64,000 nt of DNA from Rhodobacter calidifons (GTDB lineage: Bacteria > Pseudomonadota > Alphaproteobacteria > Rhodobacterales > Rhodobacteraceae), in NCBI RefSeq assembly GCF_011174775.1, contig NZ_JAANHS010000011.1, forward strand, positions 25,475 to 89,474, in the 5' to 3' direction. The notes under the pieces were generated by a model, which saw only the letters and a program-made list of their open reading frames with translations, did not search any database and was not told where the DNA came from. Positions within the stretch are counted from its first letter, which is position 1. The number at the start of each line of letters is the position of its first letter. The translations under genes were made by a program, and so were the position numbers. Below are positions 45,964 to 54,800 of the stretch, in pieces.

Positions 45964-46519
45964 CGGCGTTCACACCCCAGACGTCGGTCTTCCGGATCCA
46001 TCCGCGTGTGCCCGAAAAGGCGACGCGGCACCAGTCGGTTCTGCATTCCAGGACGCGGCCGATCACGCCGAGTTCGGCCTGGGCGATCACGGGGGCGGAG
46101 GCTTCCGGCGCCGCGCGAAGTTCCGCCATGTCCAGCGTCACCAGCACGCTGCGCACCCCGGACAGCAGCGAGTAATGCACCCAGCCGCCGGCGCCTTCGG
46201 CATCCTCGACCCGGCGCCAGTTCTCGTATTCGGCGGTGATGCGCAAGGGCATGCCGGCGCGGGTGAAGACCCAGTCGATCCGGTGCGTCAGGCCGGGGCC
46301 GCGGCGGGCATTGCCCTCGCTGCCCTTCAACGAGACGAAACGGGGCAGGGGCAGGTTGGTGACGCAGCCGACATCGGGCCGGCATTGCTTTTCCGGCGGC
46401 TTGGCGGCCGGCGTGGCCGAGGGGATGTCGGCCGAACCCGTCCCTTCGCCTTCCTGTGCCGCCAGGGGGCCGCCGACCAGCGCGCCCAGAAGTGCCACCA
46501 CGCCCGCGATCCGTTTCAT
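45947..46519 (-). CDS. Secreted SH3-domain protein
   Basis: 190-residue protein with a signal peptide (MKRIAGVVALLGALVGGPLAAQ), a short Thr/Pro/Ala linker, and bacterial SH3-like segments (GNARRGPGLTHRIDWVFTRAG about residue 85, and CRVAFSGTRGWIRKTDVWG near the end). Such DUF1058-type proteins are thought to act in the periplasm on the cell wall. The ATG at 46519 has GAGGCGGAAG directly upstream. A 17-nt overlap with the CDF gene implies coupling. Confidence 0.88.
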   Translation of the reverse strand: MKRIAGVVALLGALVGGPLAAQEGEGTGSADIPSATPAAKPPEKQCRPDVGCVTNLPLPRFVSLKGSEGNARRGPGLTHRIDWVFTRAGMPLRITAEYENWRRVEDAEGAGGWVHYSLLSGVRSVLVTLDMAELRAAPEASAPVIAQAELGVIGRVLECRTDWCRVAFSGTRGWIRKTDVWGVNADEIID

Positions 46520-46647
46520 CTTCCGCCTCACCGGGTGCCGCTTGCCCCGCGCCACCGTTACCGCTCTATCTGGGTCTTGTGCATTGCCCCGCTAGACGGC
46601 ACCTTGCCCGAAGCACGTCGGATTTGGAAGTGTCGGGGAGTACACGG

Positions 46648-47634
46648 ATGCCTGCCAGCCGCCTGACTGTGGTCGTGACGCGACGCCTGCCCGAGGTCGT
46701 CGAGACGCGCCTGAAGGAACTGTTCGATGTCGAACTGCGGGATCCCGACCAGCCGATGACGCGCGAAGAGCTTGCAGCCGCGATGCGGCGGGCGGATGTG
46801 CTGGTGCCGACGATCACCGACACGATCGATGCCGGCCTGCTGGCGCAGGCAGGCGAGAAGCTGAAACTGATCGCCAATTACGGGGCGGGGTTCGACCATA
46901 TCGACGTCGCGACCGCCCGGCAGCGCGGGATTCTGGTGTCGAACACGCCCGGCGTATCGACCGAGGATACCGCCGACATGGTGATGGCGCTGATGCTGGC
47001 GGTGGTGCGCCACATCCCCGAGGGTCTGCATCTGATAAAGTCAGGTGGCTGGACGGGCTGGTCGCCGATGGCGAATCTGGGCGGCCGGCTGGGCGGGCGG
47101 CGGCTGGGCATCCTTGGCATGGGCCGGATCGGCCAGGCGGTCGCGCGGCGGGCGCGGGCCTTCGGGTTGCAGGTCCACTACCACAACCGCAAGCGCCTGC
47201 GCCCCGAGATCGAGGCCGAGCACGAGGCGACCTGGTGGGAGAGCCTGGACCAGATGCTGGCGCGGGTGGACATCGTTTCGGTCAACTGCCCGCACACGCC
47301 CTCGACCTTCCATCTGCTGAACGCGCGGCGGCTGAAGCTGATGAAGCCTTCGGCGGTGGTGGTGAACACCTCGCGCGGCGAGGTGATCGACCAGAACGCG
47401 CTGACCCGGGCGCTGCGGGCCGGGGAACTGGCCGGGGCGGGGCTGGATGTCTATGAACACGGCACGGACATCAATCCAAGGCTGGTCGATCTGCCCAATG
47501 TCGTCCTGTTGCCGCACATGGGCTCGGCCACGCTGGAAGGCCGGATCGAGATGGGCGAGAAGGTCATCATCAACATCAAGACCTTCGCCGATGGCCACCG
47601 CCCGCCGGATCAGGTGGTGCCCGGGATGTACTGA
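46648..47634 (+). CDS. D-2-hydroxyacid dehydrogenase (glyoxylate/hydroxypyruvate reductase-like)
   Basis: 328-residue NAD(P)-dependent reductase. NAD-binding motif GILGMGRIGQAVARRARAFG is near residue 155, substrate region NYGAGFDHID near residue 77, catalytic Arg in VVNTSRGEVID near residue 240, and catalytic His in VLLPHMGSAT near residue 290. Resembles D-glycerate dehydrogenase/GyaR enzymes that reduce glyoxylate or hydroxypyruvate. It stands alone, divergent from the SH3 gene. Confidence 0.9.
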   Translation: MPASRLTVVVTRRLPEVVETRLKELFDVELRDPDQPMTREELAAAMRRADVLVPTITDTIDAGLLAQAGEKLKLIANYGAGFDHIDVATARQRGILVSNTPGVSTEDTADMVMALMLAVVRHIPEGLHLIKSGGWTGWSPMANLGGRLGGRRLGILGMGRIGQAVARRARAFGLQVHYHNRKRLRPEIEAEHEATWWESLDQMLARVDIVSVNCPHTPSTFHLLNARRLKLMKPSAVVVNTSRGEVIDQNALTRALRAGELAGAGLDVYEHGTDINPRLVDLPNVVLLPHMGSATLEGRIEMGEKVIINIKTFADGHRPPDQVVPGMY

Positions 47635-47792
47635 CCGGGCGCTGCGGCGGGGCTGGAACACCTATCGATGGTTTAATTTATCGCGGCCATCCACAATCAA
47701 TAGATGAATCCGGGCGGATTTCTGTGGAAAGGCTGCCTTCTGGCGACATGAAAGATTGCCGATTGGCCGGATCGGTCATAAGGGAAATCGCT

Positions 47793-47827
47793 CGACCCCG
47801 GGCGGCGCGATCGCGGGCGCGGGGTCG
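47793..47827 (+). promoter_or_regulatory. Leader hairpin before miniprotein 1
   Basis: CGACCCCG (47793-47800) pairs perfectly with CGGGGTCG (47820-47827), with an inner GCGATCGC palindrome. It ends 26 bases before the ATG at 47854, in a leader preceded by an A/T-rich block (about 47665-47705). It may regulate translation or be a terminator/attenuator; no known riboswitch is recognised. Confidence 0.45.
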
Positions 47828-47853
47828 TGTGATACGGAACATTGGGGGTATTT

Positions 47854-48093
47854 ATGAGGGAAGTTCTGAAGGCGGGCCTGTTGTCTGCCATGGTGCTGAC
47901 AGGATCGGTCGCGCATGCCGGGGGGCCGGTGATCATCGAGGAAGGCAATGACGAACTGGTCGTCGCCAAGCCTGCCCGGTCGGCGGGCATCCTGCCGGTG
48001 CTTGGGCTTCTTGTGCTGGCCTGCATCGTCGCCTGCGGCGGCGGCGGTGATGGCGACGACAGCGGCAGCGATCCGGTTGAAACCCCGAAGTAA
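47854..48093 (+). CDS. Miniprotein paralogue 1 (AGGPVxIEE family)
   Basis: 79 residues: a signal peptide (MREVLKAGLLSAMVLTGSVAHA), the motif GGPVIIEEGNDELVV, a membrane helix (SAGILPVLGLLVLACIVACG) and a Gly/Asp-rich tail. Function unknown. It is the first and most divergent of three tandem paralogues. The layout predicts a small inner-membrane protein with its acidic tail on the other side of the membrane from the conserved motif. A GGGGG ribosome site precedes the ATG. Confidence 0.75.
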   Translation: MREVLKAGLLSAMVLTGSVAHAGGPVIIEEGNDELVVAKPARSAGILPVLGLLVLACIVACGGGGDGDDSGSDPVETPK

Positions 48094-48098
48094 GCCGG

Positions 48099-48130
48099 CA
48101 TCAGGCTGCGCGCCGCGCACCGGCCTGATG
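48099..48130 (+). terminator. Hairpin between miniproteins 1 and 2
   Basis: CATCAGGC (48099-48106) pairs with GCCTGATG (48123-48130), enclosing an inner TGCGCG/CGCGCA stem. It begins six bases after the stop of miniprotein 1. No T-tract follows, so efficiency is uncertain. Confidence 0.5.
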
Positions 48131-48289
48131 GCATTGCGGTCGGTGCGCAGCCCCGGTCGATGTTGCAAGAAAGTCAACTCCGACGACTCTTTGTAAGAGA
48201 TGGAAGCGAATCCGTTGTTTCTTTGCAGGGACATCTCTAGCGTCCAAAGGTGTCAACGGAATTCATCCGGACAAGCGAAAGGAAATGCC

Positions 48290-48505
48290 ATGAATAAGTT
48301 TGTTGCGCCGATGCTGGCGCTGGCCATGACCGCCGGCGCGGCCTATGCCGGTGGCCCGGTTGTCATCGAGGAAGAGGGTCAGCCCGAAGTCGTGGCCAAT
48401 ACCCCGCGTTCGGGCTGGATCGTCCCGGTCGTGGTCGGCCTGGTGTTGATCGCCGCGCTGGCCAGCAGCAGCGATGACGACGACGGCGGCGAAACCGGCC
48501 AGTGA
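48290..48505 (+). CDS. Miniprotein paralogue 2 (AGGPVxIEE family)
   Basis: 71 residues: signal peptide ending TAGAAYA, then GGPVVIEEEGQPEVV, TPRSGWIVPVVVGLVLIAAL (membrane helix) and SSSDDDDGGETGQ. It is nearly identical in its middle to paralogue 3, also at the DNA level, so the duplication is recent or maintained by gene conversion. It has its own ribosome site (GAAAGGAAA) and a leader of almost 200 bases. Function unknown. Confidence 0.78.
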   Translation: MNKFVAPMLALAMTAGAAYAGGPVVIEEEGQPEVVANTPRSGWIVPVVVGLVLIAALASSSDDDDGGETGQ

Positions 48506-48533
48506 AGATCGTCCTTCCGGAATTGGACAACCT

Positions 48534-48560
48534 GCGCGGCGGCCCGTCAGGCCGTCGCGC
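48534..48560 (+). terminator. Hairpin between miniproteins 2 and 3
   Basis: GCGCGGCGGCC (48534-48544) pairs with GGCCGTCGCGC (48550-48560) around CGTCA, with one mismatch, and is followed by TTTGCATTT. This is a plausible intrinsic terminator for miniprotein 2 and suggests the three genes are separate transcription units. Confidence 0.6.
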
Positions 48561-48714
48561 TTTGCATTTCGTGGCGCCGCGCCGAGACGTGTAGGACACG
48601 CCTGCGAAAACCATTCCGCGCACCTTCTGGCGGTGCTTGCTTCTTCCCGATCCGATGCCCGAGATCGCATCCTGCGAACCCACTCCAGCGGGGCATCTTG
48701 AAAGGACGCAGAAA

Positions 48715-48930
48715 ATGAAGCGCATCACTTCGTCTGTTCTGGCACTGGCGATCGCTCTGGGCGCAACGGCCAGCTTTGCCGGTGGCCCGGTTGTCATCGA
48801 GGAAGAGGGTCAGCCCGAGGTTATCGCAGAAACCCCGCGTTCGGGCTGGATAGTCCCGGTCGTGGTCGGCCTGGTGCTGATCTGCGCGCTGGCCTGCGGC
48901 AGCGACGACGACGAGCAAGTGCGGCGCTAA
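48715..48930 (+). CDS. Miniprotein paralogue 3 (AGGPVxIEE family)
   Basis: 71 residues: signal peptide ending ATASFA, then GGPVVIEEEGQPEVI, TPRSGWIVPVVVGLVLICAL (membrane helix) and ACGSDDDEQVRR. The helix-tail boundary has two Cys (LICALACGSDDD), as in paralogue 1 (ACIVACGG) but not paralogue 2 (IAALASSS). Ribosome site AAAGGA is ten bases upstream. Function unknown. Confidence 0.78.
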   Translation: MKRITSSVLALAIALGATASFAGGPVVIEEEGQPEVIAETPRSGWIVPVVVGLVLICALACGSDDDEQVRR

Positions 48931-49088
48931 GCCGTCAGGGTTACACCGTCGGACATTGGATTGTGCCCGGTCCGGGCAGCTCCGGCAGCGCCAGCAGCGC
49001 TGCCGTTTCCGTTTGCCGTCCCCTGGTTCCCGGAGCGCGCCCACCCGGTCCGGCGTCCGATGATGGGAACCTTCAGGAAGCGCCAGCC

Positions 49089-49385
49089 TTATTCGTTGAA
49101 CGACGGCAGGTCGCCGCCGCGCATCTTCACCTGAAGCGACGGGATGATCGGCTTCGGCATCGCTTGTGTCTGGTCGCCTTTGTTGTGGACCAGAATGAAG
49201 TCCTCCCGCGTCCAGCCCACTCCGATATGGATGCCGTGCGTCATCTCTTCGACGACCGTGCTATCCCGGTGGCTGGCTCGACCGTTCGGACCGTCGTCGA
49301 GGCACAAAAGTAGCCGCATCTCGTCCTGCCGGGCCAGTCCCTTCTGGTCGCTGTCGTCAAGCCGTGCCCGCATCGCCCAATACAT
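49089..49385 (-). CDS. Hypothetical protein
   Basis: 98 residues, unrecognised. The text looks protein-like rather than random: LLLCLDDGPNGR, HGIHIGVGWTREDFILVHNKGD and KPIIPSLQVKMRGGDLPSF. No signal peptide or membrane helix follows the ATG at 49385. A hydrophobic stretch lies just upstream in another frame (PLIALSAVLLLGL), so the N-terminus may have been lost by frameshift. Neighbours give no hint of function. Confidence 0.45.
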   Translation of the reverse strand: MYWAMRARLDDSDQKGLARQDEMRLLLCLDDGPNGRASHRDSTVVEEMTHGIHIGVGWTREDFILVHNKGDQTQAMPKPIIPSLQVKMRGGDLPSFNE

Positions 49386-49774
49386 GCGTCATGCAGCCCC
49401 AGCAGAAGAACCGCCGACAGAGCGATCAGGGGACCGCCGCCCGGTGCGCTTTACTGTGTGCAATCGGTCGTCATGGATCTTGCCATCCTCGGTGGTTCCA
49501 TCCCCGATCTTGAGAGTCTTCGGCGGGAATTCACGCAAGGTCGGCGCGGCGGGCATCGGGACGCAGCGCCAACCTTCCCGCGGCGGCTGGCTGGTGCAGG
49601 CTGGCGCAAGGCAGCGTCGCCGCGGCGCCCGATAGGACTGCGCTGCCAACGCGAAAGGTGCCAGTCGCAGAACGCCCGACGCAGGACGCCCCGTTATGCC
49701 GATGCGGGAGAGTATCGGTCCCGTCGCCACCTTTCCGCTTGCCCTTGCAGACATTCCCAAATAGACGGACACGC
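49386..49774. other. Gap before tRNA-Ser, no supported gene
   Basis: About 390 bases. A minus-strand open frame of 137 codons (49389-49802) crosses it but runs into the tRNA gene and has an Arg/Pro/Ala composition typical of antisense frames. The tRNA promoter should lie at its right end. Confidence 0.4.
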
Positions 49775-49865
49775 GGAGACGTGGCCGAGTGGTCGAAGGC
49801 ACGCCCCTGCTAAGGGCGCAGACCTCTAAAGGGTCTCGAGGGTTCGAATCCCTTCGTCTCCGCCA
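49775..49865 (+). tRNA. tRNA-Ser(GCU)
   Basis: 91 bases including encoded CCA. The acceptor stem GGAGACG pairs with CGTCTCC; the D-arm region is TGGCCGAGTGGTCGAAGGC; the anticodon loop CTGCTAA inside CGCCC/GGGCG gives anticodon GCT (serine AGC/AGU codons); a long class II variable arm and the T-arm GGGTTCGAATCCC follow. Foreign-looking genes start right after it, so it is a likely integration site. Confidence 0.96.
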
Positions 49866-50149
49866 CTTGCCCTCGCGAAAGCGTTCTCTTCATCCGGCTC
49901 CTGCCGGATTTTTCCGTTGTATTCGAGGGTTATGCGGGAGGGGCTGAGCACCGACTGCGGCGGTAGGAGGCCCGAAAGCGGTCTCTCCTGGCCGATATTC
50001 TCTGCACCTGATGACTGCGCGGTTATGGTGAATTTCTTGCAAGTAACTGAAAGCGGATAACTTTTTGAGAGCGTCCGCTACGCGGTTCGACGTGCGTGGC
50101 ATTAGCGAGATGGAACGGAAATCCAACTTGCTACCGCCTTTGAGCGGCC

Positions 50150-51088
50150 TCACTCGGAGGCGCAGTCTGACATGCCTTGAGAGGATTCCCAGTCGGCATA
50201 ATTGCGTCCGTCTGGGAGCTTCCAAAGGATCCGGCCATTGGCGCTCGCACCAATGACAGCCGCAGCTGCGGCAGAGGCAGACGTGAAGCTGTAGGCGCTT
50301 GCGAAGACAAGAAAATCGCCTTCTTCGCGGAGGACGCCTTTCTCGAAAAGGGTGTTCCGGAGCGTGACGGTCCCTCTCGGTATCGTTCGCGTCGTCCGGA
50401 CCCTTGCCTTCGAACCTGCTGTGACGACAAAATCCCCGGAGGGCCCAATCTCCATCTCTGCCGCGAAGCCCTCGCCTCGGAGGAAGAACCTAGGGCTTTC
50501 ATGGATTTCAGCCGCTGGCAGTTCTCGCCCTGCGATCTGCTCCGCCGCTCGACCGCGGACTTCTCGGAAGAGATCCCAGCCGAGGGCTCCGACCAGCGTT
50601 TTCGTCTGATCCACGAACTCGTCCATGGCCGCGCGGTCGGGGAGCGGTAGCTTGCCCGCGTCGTCGGAGGGCGTGCGAGTGTTGGGCAGGGTCCAGCGGG
50701 GATTGCTAACGACGCCCCGGATCAGGCAGGCTTCCACATAACGCGCGTGGCTTTTGGTCAGGTTCTCGTCCTTGCTGATCAGCACGACCGTGTCGGTCCA
50801 GAAGCCTTTGGCATCGCGACCGGCTTCATTCGAGTTGTGATACGATAGGCGAGCGCCGACGCCTTCGGACTCGCCGATGTATGCGAGCTGCCGGTCCTGC
50901 GCGTCTTCATCGGCACCGATGAGGATGTAGACGCCTGGCCGTTCGATCTCGGGAAAAGCCTCCCGCACCCGACGTAGCTGATTTCGTCGAAAGGCGATGG
51001 CTTGGATAGTTGACATCGAGATCTGTGCCACCCGAATGCCGTTCGGATCGCCGTCGAGAAGGAAAATGTTGATCGAGCGGGGCTTCAT
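50150..51088 (-). CDS. GIY-YIG nuclease-like protein with DUF4357
   Basis: 312 residues. An N-terminal GIY-YIG domain is indicated by GVYILIGADEDAQDRQLAYIGES (about residues 50-75; quoted part GVYILIG and AYIGES) and FWTDTVVLISKDENLTK. A C-terminal DUF4357-like domain has FEKGVLREEGDFLVFASAYSFTSAS. Such proteins accompany restriction-modification islands. It ends the minus-strand island genes next to the tRNA, 77 bases downstream of the M48 gene. An in-frame TTG lies four codons upstream of the chosen ATG. Confidence 0.85.
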   Translation of the reverse strand: MKPRSINIFLLDGDPNGIRVAQISMSTIQAIAFRRNQLRRVREAFPEIERPGVYILIGADEDAQDRQLAYIGESEGVGARLSYHNSNEAGRDAKGFWTDTVVLISKDENLTKSHARYVEACLIRGVVSNPRWTLPNTRTPSDDAGKLPLPDRAAMDEFVDQTKTLVGALGWDLFREVRGRAAEQIAGRELPAAEIHESPRFFLRGEGFAAEMEIGPSGDFVVTAGSKARVRTTRTIPRGTVTLRNTLFEKGVLREEGDFLVFASAYSFTSASAAAAAVIGASANGRILWKLPDGRNYADWESSQGMSDCASE

Positions 51089-51164
51089 GAAGGTGACCAA
51101 TGATTAAATTAAACCGCCAATTTAGAAGGGGCGTCAAAGAACACGCGATTTTTTGCCAATGCCT

Positions 51165-51878
51165 TCAAAGCTCGCCACCTTTTTGCTTCAGCCAAGCTTT
51201 ACGAATTTCATAGTCTGGCATGACAGAACTGAGCATTTTCCAGAATTTTTCTGAATGGTTTGGAACCTTGATGTGCACCAGCTCGTGCACGACAATATAT
51301 TCGATGATTCTGGGTTGCAGCTGCATTGTCCGCCAGTGAAAGTTCAATGTCCCATCTGCGCTGCATGAGCCCCACCTGTATCCAAGATCCATTACCTGGA
51401 CGAAGCGCCCGGGCTCCACACCAACGATTCTTTTCCACCTCTGAACAGTCTCATTCAGGTAGGGATGTGCCGCCCTAGTATAGTATTCTTCAATCCGCTT
51501 GCCCCCCGAGGCAGCTTGCTCTCGCCGCAACAGAAGCCGATCGCCCTCGAACCTGACGCTCGGCACACCGGTCACATTTTTAGGAACATCAACGAGTTTG
51601 AGGCGATAGTGCTTCCCAAGCAGATGGAAGCCTTCGCCATCCACAAACTCTGCAATCCGAAAAACATCCTCGCGCGCACTTTCGCCCTGCTCAGCGAGCT
51701 TTTGGTGAACCCATAATAGCTTTGAGGCTATAAGCTTTGTCGCCTCATCTAGCGCTACTTCCTGCGGGAGATGAGCAACGAGAGATTTGTCTCGTTCAAC
51801 CGTAACGCCGACCGTTCTCCGCCTTGTGCTTCGCTTCACTGAGAAGACGAGCTCATCAATCTCGATCGTTTCGCTCAT
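51165..51878 (-). CDS. YgjP-like M48 (DUF45) zinc metallopeptidase
   Basis: 237 residues. The zinc motif VVHELVHIKVPNHSEKFW (HExxH plus a downstream H) is near residue 193, and LGYRWGSCSADGTLNFHWR just before it is the DUF45/YgjP signature. The ATG overlaps the hsdR stop (ATGA), so it belongs to the restriction-modification operon. These peptidases are often linked to type I restriction systems; the role, possibly turnover of HsdR or another partner, is unproven. Base composition is lower in GC than the hup region. Confidence 0.9.
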   Translation of the reverse strand: MSETIEIDELVFSVKRSTRRRTVGVTVERDKSLVAHLPQEVALDEATKLIASKLLWVHQKLAEQGESAREDVFRIAEFVDGEGFHLLGKHYRLKLVDVPKNVTGVPSVRFEGDRLLLRREQAASGGKRIEEYYTRAAHPYLNETVQRWKRIVGVEPGRFVQVMDLGYRWGSCSADGTLNFHWRTMQLQPRIIEYIVVHELVHIKVPNHSEKFWKMLSSVMPDYEIRKAWLKQKGGEL

Positions 51879-54800
51879 GAGGTGAATGCCGCTCGGTTTG
51901 CCCTCGCTACCCCCATGCAGTCGGAAGAAATCGCGTCCAATTCACCGAAATCGAAGATACTGCAGTTGTCGAGATGCTGGAAAATCCAGCGCCTGGCCGC
52001 CTCTTGGCTTACCGGATTGTCCCAGAACCCTGAGACAGCGCTTTCCTCTCGCAAGTGCTGAACGATCCTGGCGGAAAGCTCTGCCAAGTCCGCATCTCGA
52101 TCATCATTGCCATAGCGCAGGCGGAGGATGCCGAAGATCGGAGCTTCCGTGTGAGGTTCAAGACCGTGGACCGAGAAGCCGCCACCAGAGCGAGCGGTAG
52201 CTTCGTCGATCAGCGCCTGAAGTTGCCGGGCAATCTCATCCCAGTCCTCGTGGTGGCTCGTGAGGATGCCCTCAAGGCGATCGCTGAGTGTCTTGTACTT
52301 CGCAGGGTCCTTCTCGAAGGAAATAGAAATGTGGTGGCGAAGGGCGTTTTCCATTTCCGCTGCCTTCGCCCGACCGCCCGGTTTCCGCGCCACCTCGGCG
52401 GCAAAGTTCGGGTCCAGGATCTCGATTGGAGGTACTTTCGGATCGATGCCGTGCGCCTCGATGAAGGCATCGAGCATGGCTTGAACCTTGTGGGCGACCC
52501 CCCGGACGTCGAGCGAACGATCTCGGTAAAGGTTGGCCGCAGCCTTGGCGATAAACGCGAAAATCTTCACGTCACGCGTGAATGGTCGTGCCTCGGGGCG
52601 CGGCATGAGGGCATCGAACAAGCCGACGAGTTTCTTGACGAGAACGAGGAACTTAGCCCGGAACTTCTGGTCCTTCAGCTTGGCTACGCATGTGTCGACG
52701 TAGGCTTGCAGGTCGGACCCGAGGGTTATCCCGACATCGGAGAAGTGTTTGACCACTGCGTCACGCGCTTGCCGCAGCTCCGGCAAGAGGTCTTCAGGCT
52801 TTCCGATGCCGCCGGTCAGATCGCTTTGGTCTTCCGCGTCGTAGATCGCCAAAGCGTCCGCGAGGTTCTTTCCGACACCGTAGTAGTCGACGACGATACC
52901 GAAGCGCTTGGCCTCCCCAGCCGTCCGGTTGGTGCGAGCGATGGCCTGCAGCAGCTCGGCGCCCGATATGGCCCGGTCGAGATACATCGCCTGTTCGACC
53001 TTGGCGTCAAAGCCGGTGAGCAGCTTGCTTTTCACCACCAGGATCGCGAGCGCGTCCTGGGACAGCGGCTTCTTGAAGCGTTCGATGCGCTGCTTCGTCT
53101 CCGAAACACCGCCCCAAGCCTTCAGATGTGGCAGGTCGTTGTGGTCCACGGATATGACCGCCGCGAACTCGAGCGCCTTGATCGCGTCCAGATAGGGCAG
53201 CGCCGTGGAGAGGAACGCCACGTCGCCGCCAGCCTCCTGCGCATCTTCCGGAGCGATATCCTTCAGGATGTCCGCAGCGCCCTCGATGGCGGCAACGATC
53301 TCGTCGCGGGCGTCATTCAAGGCGTCGACGTACTGAACCGCCAACTCCCTGCTCGCTGCGACGAGCTGCGCTTTCAGGTCGTTGGGGAGAATGTTGACGA
53401 TGTAGTGCCGGAGCACATCGATCGCTTTGGCCTTCAGCGGGTCAGCCGCGTTGAGGACACGCGCACGCGTTGCATAGCGGTCCTTGATCGCCTCGCGCTC
53501 GTCGGCCGACTTTCCGGCAAAGGTGGCGTCGAACAAGCCGTCCAGCGTGCCCTTGTCCGTGACGTCGGCCTTCAGCTCCCTCCCCTCGTAGAGGATTTTC
53601 ACGATGGCGCCGTCGGCCTCTGCGTCCCGGAGGAGATAGCGGTCGATGTAGGTGCCAAAGATCTCCCGAGTCTTCTTCTTGTTCTTCTCTTCGATCGGCG
53701 TCCCGGTGAACCCGATGCGCGCGGCGTTGGGCAGAGCGTCGAGCAGGTTCTGGTGGAGCCCGCTGGTGTGCGAGCGGTGCGCCTCGTCGATGAGGACGAG
53801 GACGTCCTCGCTCTCGTTCAAGACGGGGAACGCCTTTCGCTCGCCGATCTTCGCGACCAGTTTGCCGGAGCGCAGCTCGTCGGTCTTGGCTGGCAGCAGG
53901 TTCTCGCCCTTGGCGTCAGGCTGCTCGTCGTTCTCGGCCGCGAACACGATCTCCTGCTCATCACCTTCGCCGTTCCGCTCCTGCAGCTTCTGGATCATGA
54001 CGAACACGAGATCCGGCTCCTGCCGGCCCAGATGCGTCTTTGCGCCATCGGCATTTCGCGCGACCCGCATGACCTGGCCGGCCAGTTTCGCCGTCTTGGA
54101 AAGCTGATCCTCCAGGTCGGTCCGGTCGGTGACCACGACCACCTTGAACCGTCGGAGCGCCGCGATCGTCCGAAGCTTCCTGACCAGGAACACCATCGTC
54201 AGGCTCTTTCCCGAGCCTTGGGTATGCCAGATGATGCCGCCCCGGCGGTCGCTCATGCCATCCTGGCGGCGGGTCTTGCCCTCCTGCAGGCGCTGCAGCG
54301 CGATGTGGACGGAACGGAACTGCTGGTAGCGCGGTACCACCTTGATGCGCACGCCGTCGTCCGTCGTCATGTAGACGGTGAAGGAGCGCAGCGCGTCGAG
54401 CAGGTACTGCGGCCGCAGTAGCCCCGCCGCCATGACCTCCTGCTGCACCAGATCCGTGCCCGGCGCCTTGCCAAGCTCGCCGCACACCTCGTCCATGGCG
54501 GCGCGCGTCTGCTCGATGCCGACCGGCTTGACCGAGCGCCACGGGAGGAAGTCGTCCGGCCGTGCGGTGACCGAGCCGACGCGGGCGTCGTAGTAGTCGG
54601 TGGCGATGAGCAGGTGGTTCGTCCAGAACAGCCGCTCCGCGCCCTCATTCTTTTCGGGCACTCGCCGGTTGGCGTAGCGGCGCATCTGGTCGATGGCGGT
54701 CGCGATGGGGTCGGTGACAGCGGGGCTCTTGGCCTCGATCACCACCAGCGGCAGGCCGTTCACGAATAGCACGACGTCCGGCACGATGAACCCGCGGTCG

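Noticed and set aside
49389..49802. 137-codon minus-strand frame before the tRNA
   Set aside because: Runs into the tRNA gene, has no ribosome site, and its composition is like a random high-GC frame.
52055..54421. 788-codon plus-strand frame opposite hsdR
   Set aside because: Shadow of hsdR codon usage; hsdR has complete helicase motifs.
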